Part shown: one piece after another, positions 34,961 to 43,910 of the stretch | Layout: each line of letters starts with the position of its first letter | Numbering within the stretch: position 1 is the stretch's first letter | NCBI GenBank assembly: GCA_035625915.1 | Contig: DASPOR010000118.1 | Location: forward strand, 1-51,947 | DNA: 51,947 nt | DNA from: Alphaproteobacteria bacterium | Lineage (GTDB): Bacteria > Pseudomonadota > Alphaproteobacteria > JACZXZ01 | Direction of reading: 5' to 3' | Notes under the pieces: model-generated | Told to the model about the DNA's origin: nothing | Seen by the model: the letters and a program-made list of their open reading frames with translations, nothing else | Database searches by the model: none | Position numbers and translations under genes: made by a program

Positions 34961-35020
34961 GGCTTGCCGATTTTTATTGCCCAGAAGTGCCGGCGCGCGC
35001 TCGAAGTCGTGCTCATGAAG

Positions 35021-35701
35021 TCATGCGGTTTCCGGACGAAGGCTGTAGCCAGCACCGCGTATCGTGTGGAGGAGGGGATGATCGAACCCCTTGTCGATCT
35101 TTTGGCGCAGGCGGCTGACATGCACATCGATCACGTTTGTTTGAGGGTCGAAATGATAGTCCCACACACCTTCGAGCAGCATCGTACGCGTAACGACCTG
35201 CCCCGCATGGCGCATAAGATATTCGAGAAGCTTGAATTCCCGTGGTTGAAGTTCGATCGACCTGCCCGCCCGCTTAACCGCGCGCGTTAGAAGGTCCATC
35301 TCGAGATCGCCGACGCGGAGCTTCGGGTCGCCTGGTTCGCCGGTACCGCGCCGAAGTATGGCTTCAAGGCGAGCGAGCAGCTCCGAGAAAGCGTATGGCT
35401 TTGTCAGGTAATCGTCACCACCCGCTCGCAGACCTTTCACACGATCGTCCACTTGACCAAGGGCCGAGAGGATCAGGACAGGGGTGCGATTGTCTTGCGC
35501 CCGCAATGTCTGGACGATCGACAGCCCATCGAGCCCGGGCAACATGCGATCGACGATCATGGCGTCGTAACTTTGGCCAAGCGCGAGGAAAAGGCCGTCG
35601 CGCCCATCCGATGCGCGGTCGACGACGTAGCCGCTTTCCGCGAGGCCCTTTACGAGGTAATCGGCGACGTCGACGTCATCTTCGATGACTAGGATGTGCA
35701 T
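35021..35701 (-). CDS. OmpR/PhoB-family response regulator
   Basis: 226 residues. Receiver domain with Asp8/Asp9 (IEDD), phospho-acceptor Asp51 in MIVDRMLPGLDG and Lys101 in YLTKPYAF. C-terminal winged helix with LQPREFKLLEYLMRHAGQVV and TNVIDVHVSRLRQKID. ATG start at 35701. It sits between htrA and the kinase on the same strand, separated from htrA by a strong hairpin. It likely controls htrA and itself, by analogy with other htrA-linked two-component systems. Confidence 0.93.
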   Translation of the reverse strand: MHILVIEDDVDVADYLVKGLAESGYVVDRASDGRDGLFLALGQSYDAMIVDRMLPGLDGLSIVQTLRAQDNRTPVLILSALGQVDDRVKGLRAGGDDYLTKPYAFSELLARLEAILRRGTGEPGDPKLRVGDLEMDLLTRAVKRAGRSIELQPREFKLLEYLMRHAGQVVTRTMLLEGVWDYHFDPQTNVIDVHVSRLRQKIDKGFDHPLLHTIRGAGYSLRPETA

Positions 35702-35782
35702 GGTGGAAAGCTACCAATTATTGCGGGTTTCACCAATCGCACGGAGGGCTTGGCCTCGGTGAACGGCATGGCCCGAAGGAAG

Positions 35783-35812
35783 GGGCATCGCAGTTGGAGT
35801 GCTGCGATGCCC
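35783..35812 (-). terminator. Perfect 11-bp hairpin between htrA and the response regulator
   Basis: GGGCATCGCAG (35783-35793) and CTGCGATGCCC (35802-35812) form a perfect stem with an eight-base loop, 18 bp beyond the htrA stop. On the minus strand it is followed by CTTCCTTC rather than a T-run, so it may be a partial terminator or an mRNA-stabilising stem that lowers downstream expression relative to htrA. Confidence 0.6.
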
Positions 35813-35829
35813 GATCCGTTCGAACACCC

Positions 35830-37389
35830 TCACGCTGGCACGAAGGGAAGTGCCACGAAGAGTTCGTTGCCGCGCCGATTCACCAGCACCAGAACCGCCT
35901 TTTGATTGGCGTTCTTCGCCTTGGCGATGCGTTCGGCCGCATCCTTCGGCGAATCGACCTGCTCCTGGCCAACCTTGACGATCACGTCGCCGGGCTTGAT
36001 ACCCTGTTCGGCGGCGGGAGCGCTGTCGTCCACGTCGGTCACAAGAGCGCCTTTTACGTCACTGCCGAGGCCCAGCTCTTTGCGTGCGTCGCCGGTCAAC
36101 GCGCCAAGCGTAATGCCGAGGGACGGCACCTTGGTCTCCTCGGCCGCGGGTGCGGCGGACTGAGGCTGTTCCTCGTCTTCCGCGACGTTGGTCTCGGGCG
36201 CCTTCGCGATATCGACGCGGAAGTCCTTATCGTTGCCGTCACGCCATACGGTTACCGGCGCTTGCGTTCCCGGCCGGGTATCGGCAACGGCGCGGGTAAG
36301 GTCTCGGATGTCCTTGATGTCGGTGCCGTTGAAGTTGACGATCACGTCGCCCTGTCGGAGACCGGCATTCTTCGCCGGGCTGTCCTTCGTGAGACTCGCG
36401 ACGAGCGCACCTTCCGGTTTCTTGAGGCCGAGGCTTTCGGCCATCTCGGGGGTCACCTGCTGAATCTGCACGCCGAGCCAGCCGCGCTCGACCGAGCCGT
36501 GCTCCTTGAGCTGGGCAATCACGGGCTTGGCAATGGAGGACGGGATCGCGAAACCGATGCCTACACTCCCGCCATTTGGCGAGTAAATGGCGCTGTTGAT
36601 GCCGATTACCTTGCCGTCCATGTTGAACATCGGGCCGCCCGAGTTGCCGCGGTTGATGGCGGCATCCGTCTGAATGAAGCTGTCATAAGGCCCCTCGTGA
36701 AGATCTCTGCCGCGCGCCGAAATGATGCCCGCGGTCACTGTGCCGCCGAGGCCGAAGGGATTGCCGACCGCCACGACCCAATCGCCAACCTGCGCCTTGT
36801 CGCTGTCGCCCCATGCCACGGCCGGGAGGCTCTCATCGGCCTTGATCTTGAGAAGTGCCAAGTCGGTACGCTGATCGCGCCCGATAAGCTTGGCTTTGTA
36901 GGTCTTGCCGTTCGTCAACGTGACGTCGATATCGGTGGCCTTGCCAACCACGTGATTGTTGGTCACCACATAGCCGGAAGAATCGACGATGAATCCGGAT
37001 CCGAGGGAATGTTGCTCGATCGTACGTCCGCCACCGTTCCCACCCTGACCGCCGGGTCCCATCGGGCCATTTGGGCCATTTGGGCCATTGAAGAAACGCT
37101 TGAAGAAATCGCGGAAGGGTGAATCCTCAGGCAGGTCCTGGAAGGGGAAATCCATCATCGGACCACCCTGGACCTTTTGGGTGGTCGAGACATTGACGAC
37201 CGCCGGTGCCACGTCTTTCACAAGTGGAGCGAAACTCGTCGGCGTTTCGGCCGCCAGCGCCGGAGCAAGGAAGAAGGTAGCGGCAATCAGGCCGAAGATC
37301 AGGCTGCTAGCGGCACTTTGCTTGCGCCACCGGCCGGGCCCGCGAAGCCCGGGCTTCACGACGTTGTCGGCGTTTGAAGGCAGGCTCAT
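35830..37389 (-). CDS. Periplasmic serine protease of the Do/HtrA family (DegP/MucD-like)
   Basis: 519 residues from ATG 37389 (MSLPSNADNVV), chosen because GGAG lies seven bases upstream. A long basic N-terminal region leads to a signal segment ending APALAAE (about residue 47). The trypsin-like domain has His146 (VVTNNHV), Asp176 (TDLALL) and Ser250 (NRGNSGGPM). Two PDZ domains follow (about 300-390 and 420-510). Between 101 and 121 is a Gly/Asn/Pro insert (NGPNGPNGPMGPGG) coded by three tandem 9-bp repeats at 37064-37090. It degrades or chaperones misfolded envelope proteins. First gene of an operon with a two-component system. Confidence 0.94.
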   Translation of the reverse strand: MSLPSNADNVVKPGLRGPGRWRKQSAASSLIFGLIAATFFLAPALAAETPTSFAPLVKDVAPAVVNVSTTQKVQGGPMMDFPFQDLPEDSPFRDFFKRFFNGPNGPNGPMGPGGQGGNGGGRTIEQHSLGSGFIVDSSGYVVTNNHVVGKATDIDVTLTNGKTYKAKLIGRDQRTDLALLKIKADESLPAVAWGDSDKAQVGDWVVAVGNPFGLGGTVTAGIISARGRDLHEGPYDSFIQTDAAINRGNSGGPMFNMDGKVIGINSAIYSPNGGSVGIGFAIPSSIAKPVIAQLKEHGSVERGWLGVQIQQVTPEMAESLGLKKPEGALVASLTKDSPAKNAGLRQGDVIVNFNGTDIKDIRDLTRAVADTRPGTQAPVTVWRDGNDKDFRVDIAKAPETNVAEDEEQPQSAAPAAEETKVPSLGITLGALTGDARKELGLGSDVKGALVTDVDDSAPAAEQGIKPGDVIVKVGQEQVDSPKDAAERIAKAKNANQKAVLVLVNRRGNELFVALPFVPA

Positions 37390-37739
37390 TGTTTTCTCCA
37401 TAGGATACAAACCAAAAATACACCGCAGCGGCGCCACGGAGAGAGATGCACGTTAAATATGCCGAAGGGAGCTTACCTGACAGTGGCTGGCGCATTAAAG
37501 ATTCGTAAGATATTTTTGTTATGTATTTCAAATTATTATGGCCCATTCCTCAAAAATTTGTTTGACAGGCTATGCACCAGTCGGGGCGACGCCGTCGCGC
37601 GAGCGCCGGTGCGATTACGGGGCGAAAGGGGCGCTCAGAGATAAATTCGGTAGGCCCACTCGATGCCCGTGGACAATACCGACTTCGGGCGTTACCTCTA
37701 GGCGCGCGAATGGCTGCGGCCGCGAGAGATGAGGCAAGA
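37390..37739. other. 350-bp divergent intergenic region between htrA and the ThDP enzyme
   Basis: The region holds the promoters of two divergent genes. Its middle (about 37495-37560) is markedly AT-rich for this genome. A TTGACA at 37562-37567 on the plus strand has no matching -10. I see no credible coding frame, RNA gene or strong hairpin here. Confidence 0.6.
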
Positions 37740-39434
37740 ATGAGCGAGCGCCCGACGATGCGCACCGGCGGACAGATTTTGGTGGACCAGCTGAAGTTCC
37801 ACGGCGTCGACACGGCATATTGCGTTCCGGGTGAAAGCTACCTTGCCGTGCTGGATGCACTTTACGATGCACGCAGCCGGATCAGGCTCATCGTCGCACG
37901 CCAGGAAGGGGGTGCGGCTTACATGGCGGATGCCTACGGCAAGCTCACGGGCAGGCCGGGCATCTGCTTCGTGACGCGTGGACCCGGCGCCACCAACGCG
38001 AGCGTTGGAGTCCATACTGCATTTCAGGATTCCACGCCGATGATCCTGTTCATCGGGCAAGTGTCGCGTGGTGACATGGAGCGGGAGGCGTTCCAGGAAA
38101 TCGACTATCGCCGAATGTACGGCCAGCTCGCGAAATGGGTCGCGCAGATCGACGATCCCGGCCGCATACCGGAAATGGTGGCCCATGCTTTCGCGCTTGC
38201 GACCTCGGGGCGACCCGGCCCTGTCGTCCTCGCTTTGCCCGAGGATATGCTCCGCGAACCCGCCGCGGTCGCCGATGCCCAACATTACAAAAGCGTTCAG
38301 GCGCATCCGGGCGCGGACGACATGGCGAAGCTGCGGGACATGCTCGCCGCATCGAATCGGCCGATGCTGCTTCTGGGCGGCAGCACCTGGAATGCCCATG
38401 CGGTCGCCGACATCATGAACTTCGCGGACGCGAACAAACTTCCGGCGGCGACGTCCTTTCGCTGCCAGGACCGCTTCGACAACTTGCATCCCTGTTACGC
38501 GGGCGACCTCGGCATCGGCCCGAATCCAAAGCTGGCCGCGCGCGTTCAAGACGCGGATCTAATCATCGCAGCCGGACCTCGGCTCGGCGAAATGACGACC
38601 GGCGGCTATACGCTTTTCAATGTTCCGCGGCCGAAGCAGAAGCTTGTGCACGTTCACGTGGGGGCGGAAGAACTCGGGCGCGTCTATCAGGCGGATTTGC
38701 CCATCAACGCGGGAATGGCGCCCTTTGCCGCAGCGGCGAAGTCCTTGAAGCCCGTCGATTCGGCCGTCTGGGCGGCAAGTACCGAGACTGCGCACAAGGA
38801 CTATCTTGAATACACGATGCCCGTTTCAAATCCCGGCGCTCTGCAGCTTGCCGAAATCGTCGCTTCCCTGCGTGACCAGCTTCCCCCGGACACGATTGTC
38901 ACGAACGGTGCGGGCAATTATGCCGGTTGGGTCCATCGCTTCTGGCGCTTTCGTCGCTACGGCACGCAGCTTGCGCCCACGAACGGGTCGATGGGCTATG
39001 GCGTGCCCGCAGGCGTTGCGGCGGCAATTGCCTGTCCGGACCGTACCGTGCTCGCGTTTTCCGGCGACGGTTGCTTCCAGATGAATGGGCAGGAGCTCGG
39101 CACCGCGGTCCAATACGGCGCCAAGCCGATCTTTTTCGTCGTGAATAACGGGATGTACGGCACGATTCGCATGCACCAAGAGCGCGAGTATCCGAGCCGT
39201 GTCAGCGGAACCGACATCGTGAATCCCGATTTCGCCGCCCTGGCGCGAGCCTATGGCGCACACGGCGAGACGATCGGGCGGACCGAAGATTTCGCCGCTG
39301 CGATGGAGCGCGCGCAGAAATGCGGACGGGCGGCGCTCATCGAATTGCGCCTCGACGCCGAAGCGATCTCGACGCGAACGACCTTAAGCAAGATCCGCGC
39401 CGCATCGCTCGCGGCAAAGACCAAATCGAATTAG
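37740..39434 (+). CDS. Thiamine-diphosphate-dependent enzyme, acetolactate-synthase-like, function unassigned
   Basis: 564 residues from ATG 37740 (MSERPTMRTGGQIL); upstream in-frame starts exist but add low-complexity sequence. The N-terminal PYR domain has the cofactor-activating glutamate in ARQEGGAAYMADAYGK (Glu56) and FVTRGPGATNASVG. The central domain spans about 200-340. The C-terminal PP domain has FSGDGCFQMNGQELGTAVQY and VVNNGMYGTIR, the GDG...NN ThDP/Mg motif near residue 440-470. It is shorter than AHAS at the C-terminus and has no regulatory subunit nearby, so it is probably a catabolic lyase or oxidase acting on a 2-oxo acid or 2-hydroxyacyl-CoA. The next gene starts 11 bp after its stop. 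Confidence 0.85.
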   Translation: MSERPTMRTGGQILVDQLKFHGVDTAYCVPGESYLAVLDALYDARSRIRLIVARQEGGAAYMADAYGKLTGRPGICFVTRGPGATNASVGVHTAFQDSTPMILFIGQVSRGDMEREAFQEIDYRRMYGQLAKWVAQIDDPGRIPEMVAHAFALATSGRPGPVVLALPEDMLREPAAVADAQHYKSVQAHPGADDMAKLRDMLAASNRPMLLLGGSTWNAHAVADIMNFADANKLPAATSFRCQDRFDNLHPCYAGDLGIGPNPKLAARVQDADLIIAAGPRLGEMTTGGYTLFNVPRPKQKLVHVHVGAEELGRVYQADLPINAGMAPFAAAAKSLKPVDSAVWAASTETAHKDYLEYTMPVSNPGALQLAEIVASLRDQLPPDTIVTNGAGNYAGWVHRFWRFRRYGTQLAPTNGSMGYGVPAGVAAAIACPDRTVLAFSGDGCFQMNGQELGTAVQYGAKPIFFVVNNGMYGTIRMHQEREYPSRVSGTDIVNPDFAALARAYGAHGETIGRTEDFAAAMERAQKCGRAALIELRLDAEAISTRTTLSKIRAASLAAKTKSN

Positions 39435-39445
39435 GGCCAAACGAC

Positions 39446-40483
39446 ATGCGTGGCACAATGCGTGCAATCGCGGCAGTGGCGCGAGCCGCCGGAATTGTTG
39501 TTGCTCTCTCCTCGGCGTCGGCCGGCGCGCAAACGCAAGCCCCTGGCTCGGCCCCGGTCGGTTCGCCCGGTCCTTACAGGCTCGTCAAAACGATCGATCT
39601 TCCAGGCGATCGCGGCGGTGTTGGAGGGCAGATCGCGTTCGATGCGGAAACCGCCACCGTCTGGGTTGCACAAGCCCCCTCTAAAAACGTCGTCGTGATC
39701 GAAACCGGTGCGAACACCGTGCGCCAGGTCGTTGAAGGCATCGAAAATCCCTCCGGTATTTGCTTCAGCGAGCATTACGCATTTATCGCCGACACCGCTG
39801 CAAACGCCACGGCCGTCGTCGGCAAGCGCTCCCTAGAAAAGGCGACGTCGCTGAAGCTCGTAGGCCAGCAGCCCGACAATGTCTACTTCGATACCAAGAA
39901 CGGTGCTCTCTGGATCGCTGCCTCCGGCGGCGAGATCACAGTCTACAAGGCGGTCGGGCGCGGCGGCCTCAAGCACCTCGCGGGCGTCAAGCTAAAGCCT
40001 GCCCCTGTCAAGGAACCGCTCGGACGGGGAATATACGTTGCCTCCAAGGACCTCATCTTTCAGCCGATCGATGACAGGATTGAGGTGATCGATCCGATGA
40101 GCCGCAGGTCGGAGCGCGCTTGGAAGGTCGCTGACGCCGTGCGCATTACGAGCGTTGCCTACGATCCAAAGTCAGAACGCCTGATTGCCGGAACTGTCGG
40201 CAAGTTCGTGGCCGTCGTCGATGCGAAGACGGGCAAGGAACTCGGCAAGGTGGCGCTCAAAGGCGAAATCGGCGCGATCGCAATCGATTCCGGCACGCGT
40301 CACGCCTTCGCGGCCGACCGCGCCGGGCAGGTCGCGGCAATCGACATCGATCGAGCCGCGCTTGTCGCTTCGATCCCATCGGATGCGGAAGTGCGGGCAC
40401 TCACGCTCGATCCGCACAGCCATTACCTCTACGTCTATCGGGACCAGGCGAACAAGGTAGACATCTTCGAGCCTCGCCAATGA
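39446..40483 (+). CDS. Exported beta-propeller protein (YVTN/YncE-like)
   Basis: 345 residues from ATG 39446. The N-terminus (MRGTMRAIAAVARAAGIVV) runs into a signal peptide cut near SAGAQTQ. The rest is a series of about 45-residue blade-like repeats, for example TATVWVAQAPSKNVVVIETG, NTVRQVVEGIENPSGICF, ERLIAGTVGKFVAVVDAKTG and TRHAFAADRAGQVAAIDIDR, ending HYLYVYRDQANKVDIFEP. This is the YVTN-type propeller of periplasmic binding or quinoprotein-like proteins. It starts 11 bp after the ThDP enzyme and so is probably co-transcribed with it; the functional link is unknown. Confidence 0.8.
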   Translation: MRGTMRAIAAVARAAGIVVALSSASAGAQTQAPGSAPVGSPGPYRLVKTIDLPGDRGGVGGQIAFDAETATVWVAQAPSKNVVVIETGANTVRQVVEGIENPSGICFSEHYAFIADTAANATAVVGKRSLEKATSLKLVGQQPDNVYFDTKNGALWIAASGGEITVYKAVGRGGLKHLAGVKLKPAPVKEPLGRGIYVASKDLIFQPIDDRIEVIDPMSRRSERAWKVADAVRITSVAYDPKSERLIAGTVGKFVAVVDAKTGKELGKVALKGEIGAIAIDSGTRHAFAADRAGQVAAIDIDRAALVASIPSDAEVRALTLDPHSHYLYVYRDQANKVDIFEPRQ

Positions 40484-40574
40484 GGCTGACATGCGGGGCA
40501 AGTGCGGCCTCGCTTGCAGATCGGGTTCCTCTCCTGTTTGATTTTTGCAGCTCGCCCGGTGTAAAGCTCTCGCC

Positions 40575-41624
40575 ATGAGCGAGTTGCAGCATCGGATCGG
40601 ACCAAGCCACCGTGTGTCCGTCGCACCCATGATGGACTGGACGGATCGGCATTGCCGATATTTCCTCCGGCTCATCAGTCGACGCGTCCTTCTCTATACC
40701 GAGATGGTTACGACGAGCGCGATCCTGCATGGGGACCGCAATCGGCTGTTGGCTTTCGATGTTGCCGAACATCCGTTAGCGCTTCAATTGGGTGGCTCAG
40801 AGCCAGCGGCACTCGCGGCGTGCGCGAGGATCGCGGAGGAATTCGGTTATGACGAAGTGAATCTCAATCTCGGTTGCCCGAGCGACCGGGTGCAGTCGGC
40901 CAAATTCGGCGTATGCTTGATGACGGAGCCGTCGCTTGTCGCCAAAGGCGTTTCGGCCATGATCGCGGCGACGCGGCTGCCGGTCACCGTCAAGACCCGG
41001 ATCGGCGTCGACGCGCACGATTCGTATGTCGAGTTGCTCGCCTTCGTTCGCCGCCTCGCCGATGCCGGATGTCGGAGCTTTGCGGTCCACGCCCGCAAGG
41101 CTTGGCTCCAAGGATTGAGCCCCAAGGAAAATCGAGAGATCCCGCCGCTGCGCTGGGACATCGTCCATCGGCTGAAGGCCGACAATCCGGGCCTCGAGAT
41201 TGTGCTCAATGGTGGTATCGAGTGCCTCGACCAGGTGGAAACGCAGCTTGAGTTGGTCGACGGTGTGATGATCGGCCGTGCCGCCTATCGAGACCCCTAC
41301 ATGCTTGCGTCGCTCGACCGTCGGTTCTTTCGCGAGTCAGCGCCTGCGCCGAGCCGCCGCGAGGTCATCGAGAATCTCGTGCCGTACATCGAGCGCTGCC
41401 GCGTGCGGGACGTCCCGCTCAACTCGATTGCACGGCATATCCTGGGTCTGTTCCAAGGCGTTCCAGGCGCACGCGCATGGCGCCGTCACTTGAGCACCGA
41501 AGCGCACCGCGGTGGTGCCGGACAGGAAGTCGTCGTGGCCGCGCTGTCTCTGATCGCGGATGACATACTCCCCGCAACGACCGGGTCGGCGGCAACGACG
41601 CTAATCGTACCGAGTGCAGCCTGA
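40575..41624 (+). CDS. dusA: tRNA-dihydrouridine(20/20a) synthase
   Basis: 349 residues from ATG 40575 (MSELQHRIGPSHRV). The FMN barrel begins VSVAPMMDWTDRHCRYFLRL, diagnostic of DusA. The catalytic cysteine is Cys101 in NLNLGCPSDRV, and VTVKTRIGVD plus FAVHARKAWLQGLSPKENRE are also DusA hallmarks. It reduces U20/U20a in the tRNA D-loop using NADPH and FMN. A longer frame from 40545 lacks support. Its neighbours continue the tRNA-modification theme: the queuosine genes follow on the opposite strand. Confidence 0.95.
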   Translation: MSELQHRIGPSHRVSVAPMMDWTDRHCRYFLRLISRRVLLYTEMVTTSAILHGDRNRLLAFDVAEHPLALQLGGSEPAALAACARIAEEFGYDEVNLNLGCPSDRVQSAKFGVCLMTEPSLVAKGVSAMIAATRLPVTVKTRIGVDAHDSYVELLAFVRRLADAGCRSFAVHARKAWLQGLSPKENREIPPLRWDIVHRLKADNPGLEIVLNGGIECLDQVETQLELVDGVMIGRAAYRDPYMLASLDRRFFRESAPAPSRREVIENLVPYIERCRVRDVPLNSIARHILGLFQGVPGARAWRRHLSTEAHRGGAGQEVVVAALSLIADDILPATTGSAATTLIVPSAA

Positions 41625-41626
41625 CA

Positions 41627-41662
41627 GGCGTTCACGAAAGTCCGGTCTCTTCAACGCCGGTT
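41627..41662. terminator. Weak terminator candidate after dusA
   Basis: GGCGTT (41627-41632) and AACGCC (41653-41658) flank a 20-base loop, with GGTTTT after it. It lies between convergent dusA and the small acidic-protein gene. Confidence 0.25.
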
Positions 41663-41684
41663 TTGCCCGACATGCAAGTGCTGC

Positions 41685-42041
41685 TCAATTTGTACGGTCG
41701 TCTTCGTCTTCGCCGTCGCTCTCGTCTTCGTCCTCAATTTCCCACATGTCGTCATCGGGGAACTGGTCGTCATCCACGAGCATCCGCGGGATCGATGTGT
41801 CGACGATGTGAATTGTGCCCGTTGCCGCCACAGGGCGCGTGACGCCACTCATTGCCGCAAGATCGTCTTTGAGCGCTTCAACCGCGGCCCCGATCAACGT
41901 CGCGACCAATGAATTCTTCGCTGAGCAGGCCTCGAAATAAAGATATTCAAGGGACTTTAGCAGCGCTGCGTGTCGCATCGAATGCTCGGCGGCTTTGTCG
42001 TTTGCTTGCCCGCCAAGTGACTCTGGAAGCTGTCGCGCCAT
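41685..42041 (-). CDS. Small protein with highly acidic C-terminus, function unknown
   Basis: 118 residues from ATG 42041 (MARQLPESLGGQANDKAAEH); a longer frame adds nine residues. The first ~75 residues look helical (HAALLKSLEYLYFEACSAKN, then SLVATLIGAAVEALKDDLAA). The last ~25 residues are almost all Asp/Glu (EIEDEDESDGEDEDD), which suggests binding to a basic partner or to nucleic-acid-binding proteins. I do not recognise the family. It converges with dusA and lies downstream of a 189-bp gap after queG. Codon usage looks like that of neighbours, so I think it is real. Confidence 0.6.
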   Translation of the reverse strand: MARQLPESLGGQANDKAAEHSMRHAALLKSLEYLYFEACSAKNSLVATLIGAAVEALKDDLAAMSGVTRPVAATGTIHIVDTSIPRMLVDDDQFPDDDMWEIEDEDESDGEDEDDRTN

Positions 42042-42230
42042 GGGTGCCGAACTCCTTTCGAACCGCACACCCTTGACCGGATGTGCGAGGATTGTGCCGT
42101 ACCGACCCTCCCGACGGCACTCGGCTTCGTCCCATGCCCCGAAGGGCGAGCTTATAGCACAGGTTCCAAACCGGGAGCCACATCCGCGACGATGCTCTCC
42201 AAGATTGAATGGCAGTTATGTGCTGCTACT

Positions 42231-43364
42231 TTACGCTGCGCACGATGACGCCGACTGCTGCCACTCGGCCAGGACGTCGGGATCGGATTCCTTGGCGACC
42301 CACTTCGTTTTGATGGTCGCGAAAGTGGTGCTATCGACAATTTGTCCGAGCGCCCAAACGGTCATTGCGCGGACGAGGGGCGAAGTGTCGCCCAATAATG
42401 GTTCGATGCGCGGCGCAAGGTTCGGGTCGGCGCTATTGCCGATCGCGATAAGCACGTTCCGAACAAAGCGGTCCCGGCCGATTCGTCTGATGGGTGAGCC
42501 GGCGAATACTTGGCGGAAGGCGGTTCCGTCGAGCATGACGAGATCGGCGAGCTTAGGTGCGGTGAGATAGATGCGCGGCAGGAACGCATATTCGCGCGTG
42601 CGTGACGCGAATTTGTTCCATGGACAAACCGCGAGGCAATCGTCGCAACCATAGATACGGTTGCCCATCGGTTGGCGGAACTCCGGCGGAATGTGGCCCT
42701 TATGCTCGATGGTGAGATAGGAAATGCAGCGGCGTGCGTCGAGCTGATAGGGTGCGGGAAATGCGCGGGTCGGACAAGCATCGAGGCACCGCCGGCATTG
42801 GCCGCAGTGATCCGTCTCGGCCCGATCGGGTGGGAAGTTGTAAGTCGAAAAGATTGTACCAAGGAACAGCCAGGACCCAAAGCGGCGCGATACCAGATTC
42901 GTATGCTTGCCTTGCCAACCGATGCCGGCGGCTTCGGCCAGAGGTTTTTCCATGACCGGTGCGGTGTCGACGAACAGCTTCACCTCGCTCCCGGTTTGTT
43001 CCACCATCCAGCGCGCAAGTATCTTGAGGCCTTTTTTCATGACATCGTGATAGTCGAGGCCGCGGGCGTAAACCGACACACTTGCCCGTTCGGAATGGCG
43101 CGTGAGAGCGAGAGGGTCATCGCAAGGCGCATAGTTCAATCCGAGCACGACAACACTTTTGGCCGCCGGCCAAAGTGTGGCCGGATTACCTCGGCGCTCG
43201 AGGGTTTCCGCGAGCCATGCCATATCGCCGTGATATCGCCGGCGCACATACTCCGTGAGATTATGTTTGGCTCGTGCATCGAGCCGGGCAGGTGCGAAGG
43301 CCACAAGGTCGAAGCCGAGGTCGTTTGCCTGTCGCTTGATCGCGGCCGCGAGCGTCGCCGTCAT
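42231..43364 (-). CDS. queG: Epoxyqueuosine reductase
   Basis: 377 residues from ATG 43364 (MTATLAAAIKRQAND). Cobalamin-dependent QueG features: DTAPVMEKPLAEAAGIGWQG, then two 4Fe-4S cluster sites, CGQCRRCLDACP (Cys187, 190, 193, 197) and CDDCLAVCPWNKFA (Cys240, 243, 247) with Cys213 between. The C-terminal ~90 residues form HEAT-like helices that grip the tRNA anticodon stem. It converts epoxyqueuosine to queuosine at tRNA position 34. It starts seven bases after the queF stop, so the two are probably one transcript. Confidence 0.95.
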   Translation of the reverse strand: MTATLAAAIKRQANDLGFDLVAFAPARLDARAKHNLTEYVRRRYHGDMAWLAETLERRGNPATLWPAAKSVVVLGLNYAPCDDPLALTRHSERASVSVYARGLDYHDVMKKGLKILARWMVEQTGSEVKLFVDTAPVMEKPLAEAAGIGWQGKHTNLVSRRFGSWLFLGTIFSTYNFPPDRAETDHCGQCRRCLDACPTRAFPAPYQLDARRCISYLTIEHKGHIPPEFRQPMGNRIYGCDDCLAVCPWNKFASRTREYAFLPRIYLTAPKLADLVMLDGTAFRQVFAGSPIRRIGRDRFVRNVLIAIGNSADPNLAPRIEPLLGDTSPLVRAMTVWALGQIVDSTTFATIKTKWVAKESDPDVLAEWQQSASSCAA

Positions 43365-43371
43365 CGTCGCA

Positions 43372-43836
43372 CTACCCGCGTCCGCGATAAGGTGCAGCAC
43401 CTTGATCGGGTATCCACAGGTCCTTGGGTGGAGGTCCAGACTGGTAGAAAATATCGATCGGCATGCCGCCGCGCGGATACCAGTAGCCGCCGATCCTGAG
43501 CCATTGTGGCTTCAGGAATGAGGTCAGGCGTTTCGCAATCGAGACGGTCGTTTCCTCGTGGAACCCGCCCCGATTTCGGAAGGCCGCAAGGTAAAGCTTC
43601 AATGACTTGCTCTCGACGAGTCGCAATCTTGGCACGTAGTCGATGACGAGATGCGCGAAATCCGGCTGGCCCGTGATGGGGCAAAGGCACGTGAACTCAG
43701 GACAGGTGAAACGTACAAGGTATCGCTGGCGCGGATGCGGGTTCGGGACGCTTTCGAGCCGTGCCGCCTCGGGCGATTTCGGCAGGGTCGATTTGCTGCC
43801 GAGCATAGTCAAAGTGTGGTTGCTTCTCTTTCCCAT
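43372..43836 (-). CDS. queF: NADPH-dependent 7-cyano-7-deazaguanine reductase (unimodular QueF)
   Basis: 154 residues from ATG 43836 ([12 protein letters not shown]); an upstream TTG is less likely. This is the short T-fold type. The catalytic cysteine is Cys52 in [14 protein letters not shown] with Asp59, and the NADPH-binding QueF motif is [16 protein letters not shown] followed by FHEE. It reduces preQ0 to preQ1, the base that Tgt inserts. Upstream sequence (AAGGTTGGAC) is a fair ribosome site. Directly upstream lies a truncated carbonic anhydrase whose leftover frame runs through the queF start. Confidence 0.95.
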   Translation of the reverse strand: MGKRSNHTLTMLGSKSTLPKSPEAARLESVPNPHPRQRYLVRFTCPEFTCLCPITGQPDFAHLVIDYVPRLRLVESKSLKLYLAAFRNRGGFHEETTVSIAKRLTSFLKPQWLRIGGYWYPRGGMPIDIFYQSGPPPKDLWIPDQGAAPYRGRG

Positions 43837-43910
43837 GTCCAACCTTGCCTCGAAGTCGGCCGATCATATAGAGCCGGGCGGAACCAGTCGACAAGGGACG
43901 CGGAAATCCC

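Noticed and set aside
35818..35828. GTTCGAACACC, resembling a tRNA T-arm
   Set aside because: No acceptor, D or anticodon stems can be built around it.
37064..37090. Three tandem copies of a GGGCCATTT-type 9-mer
   Set aside because: They lie inside htrA and encode its NGP repeats, so they are coding repeats rather than a regulatory array.
37562..37567. TTGACA upstream of the ThDP enzyme
   Set aside because: No -10-like hexamer lies 15-19 bp downstream; the area there is GC-rich.
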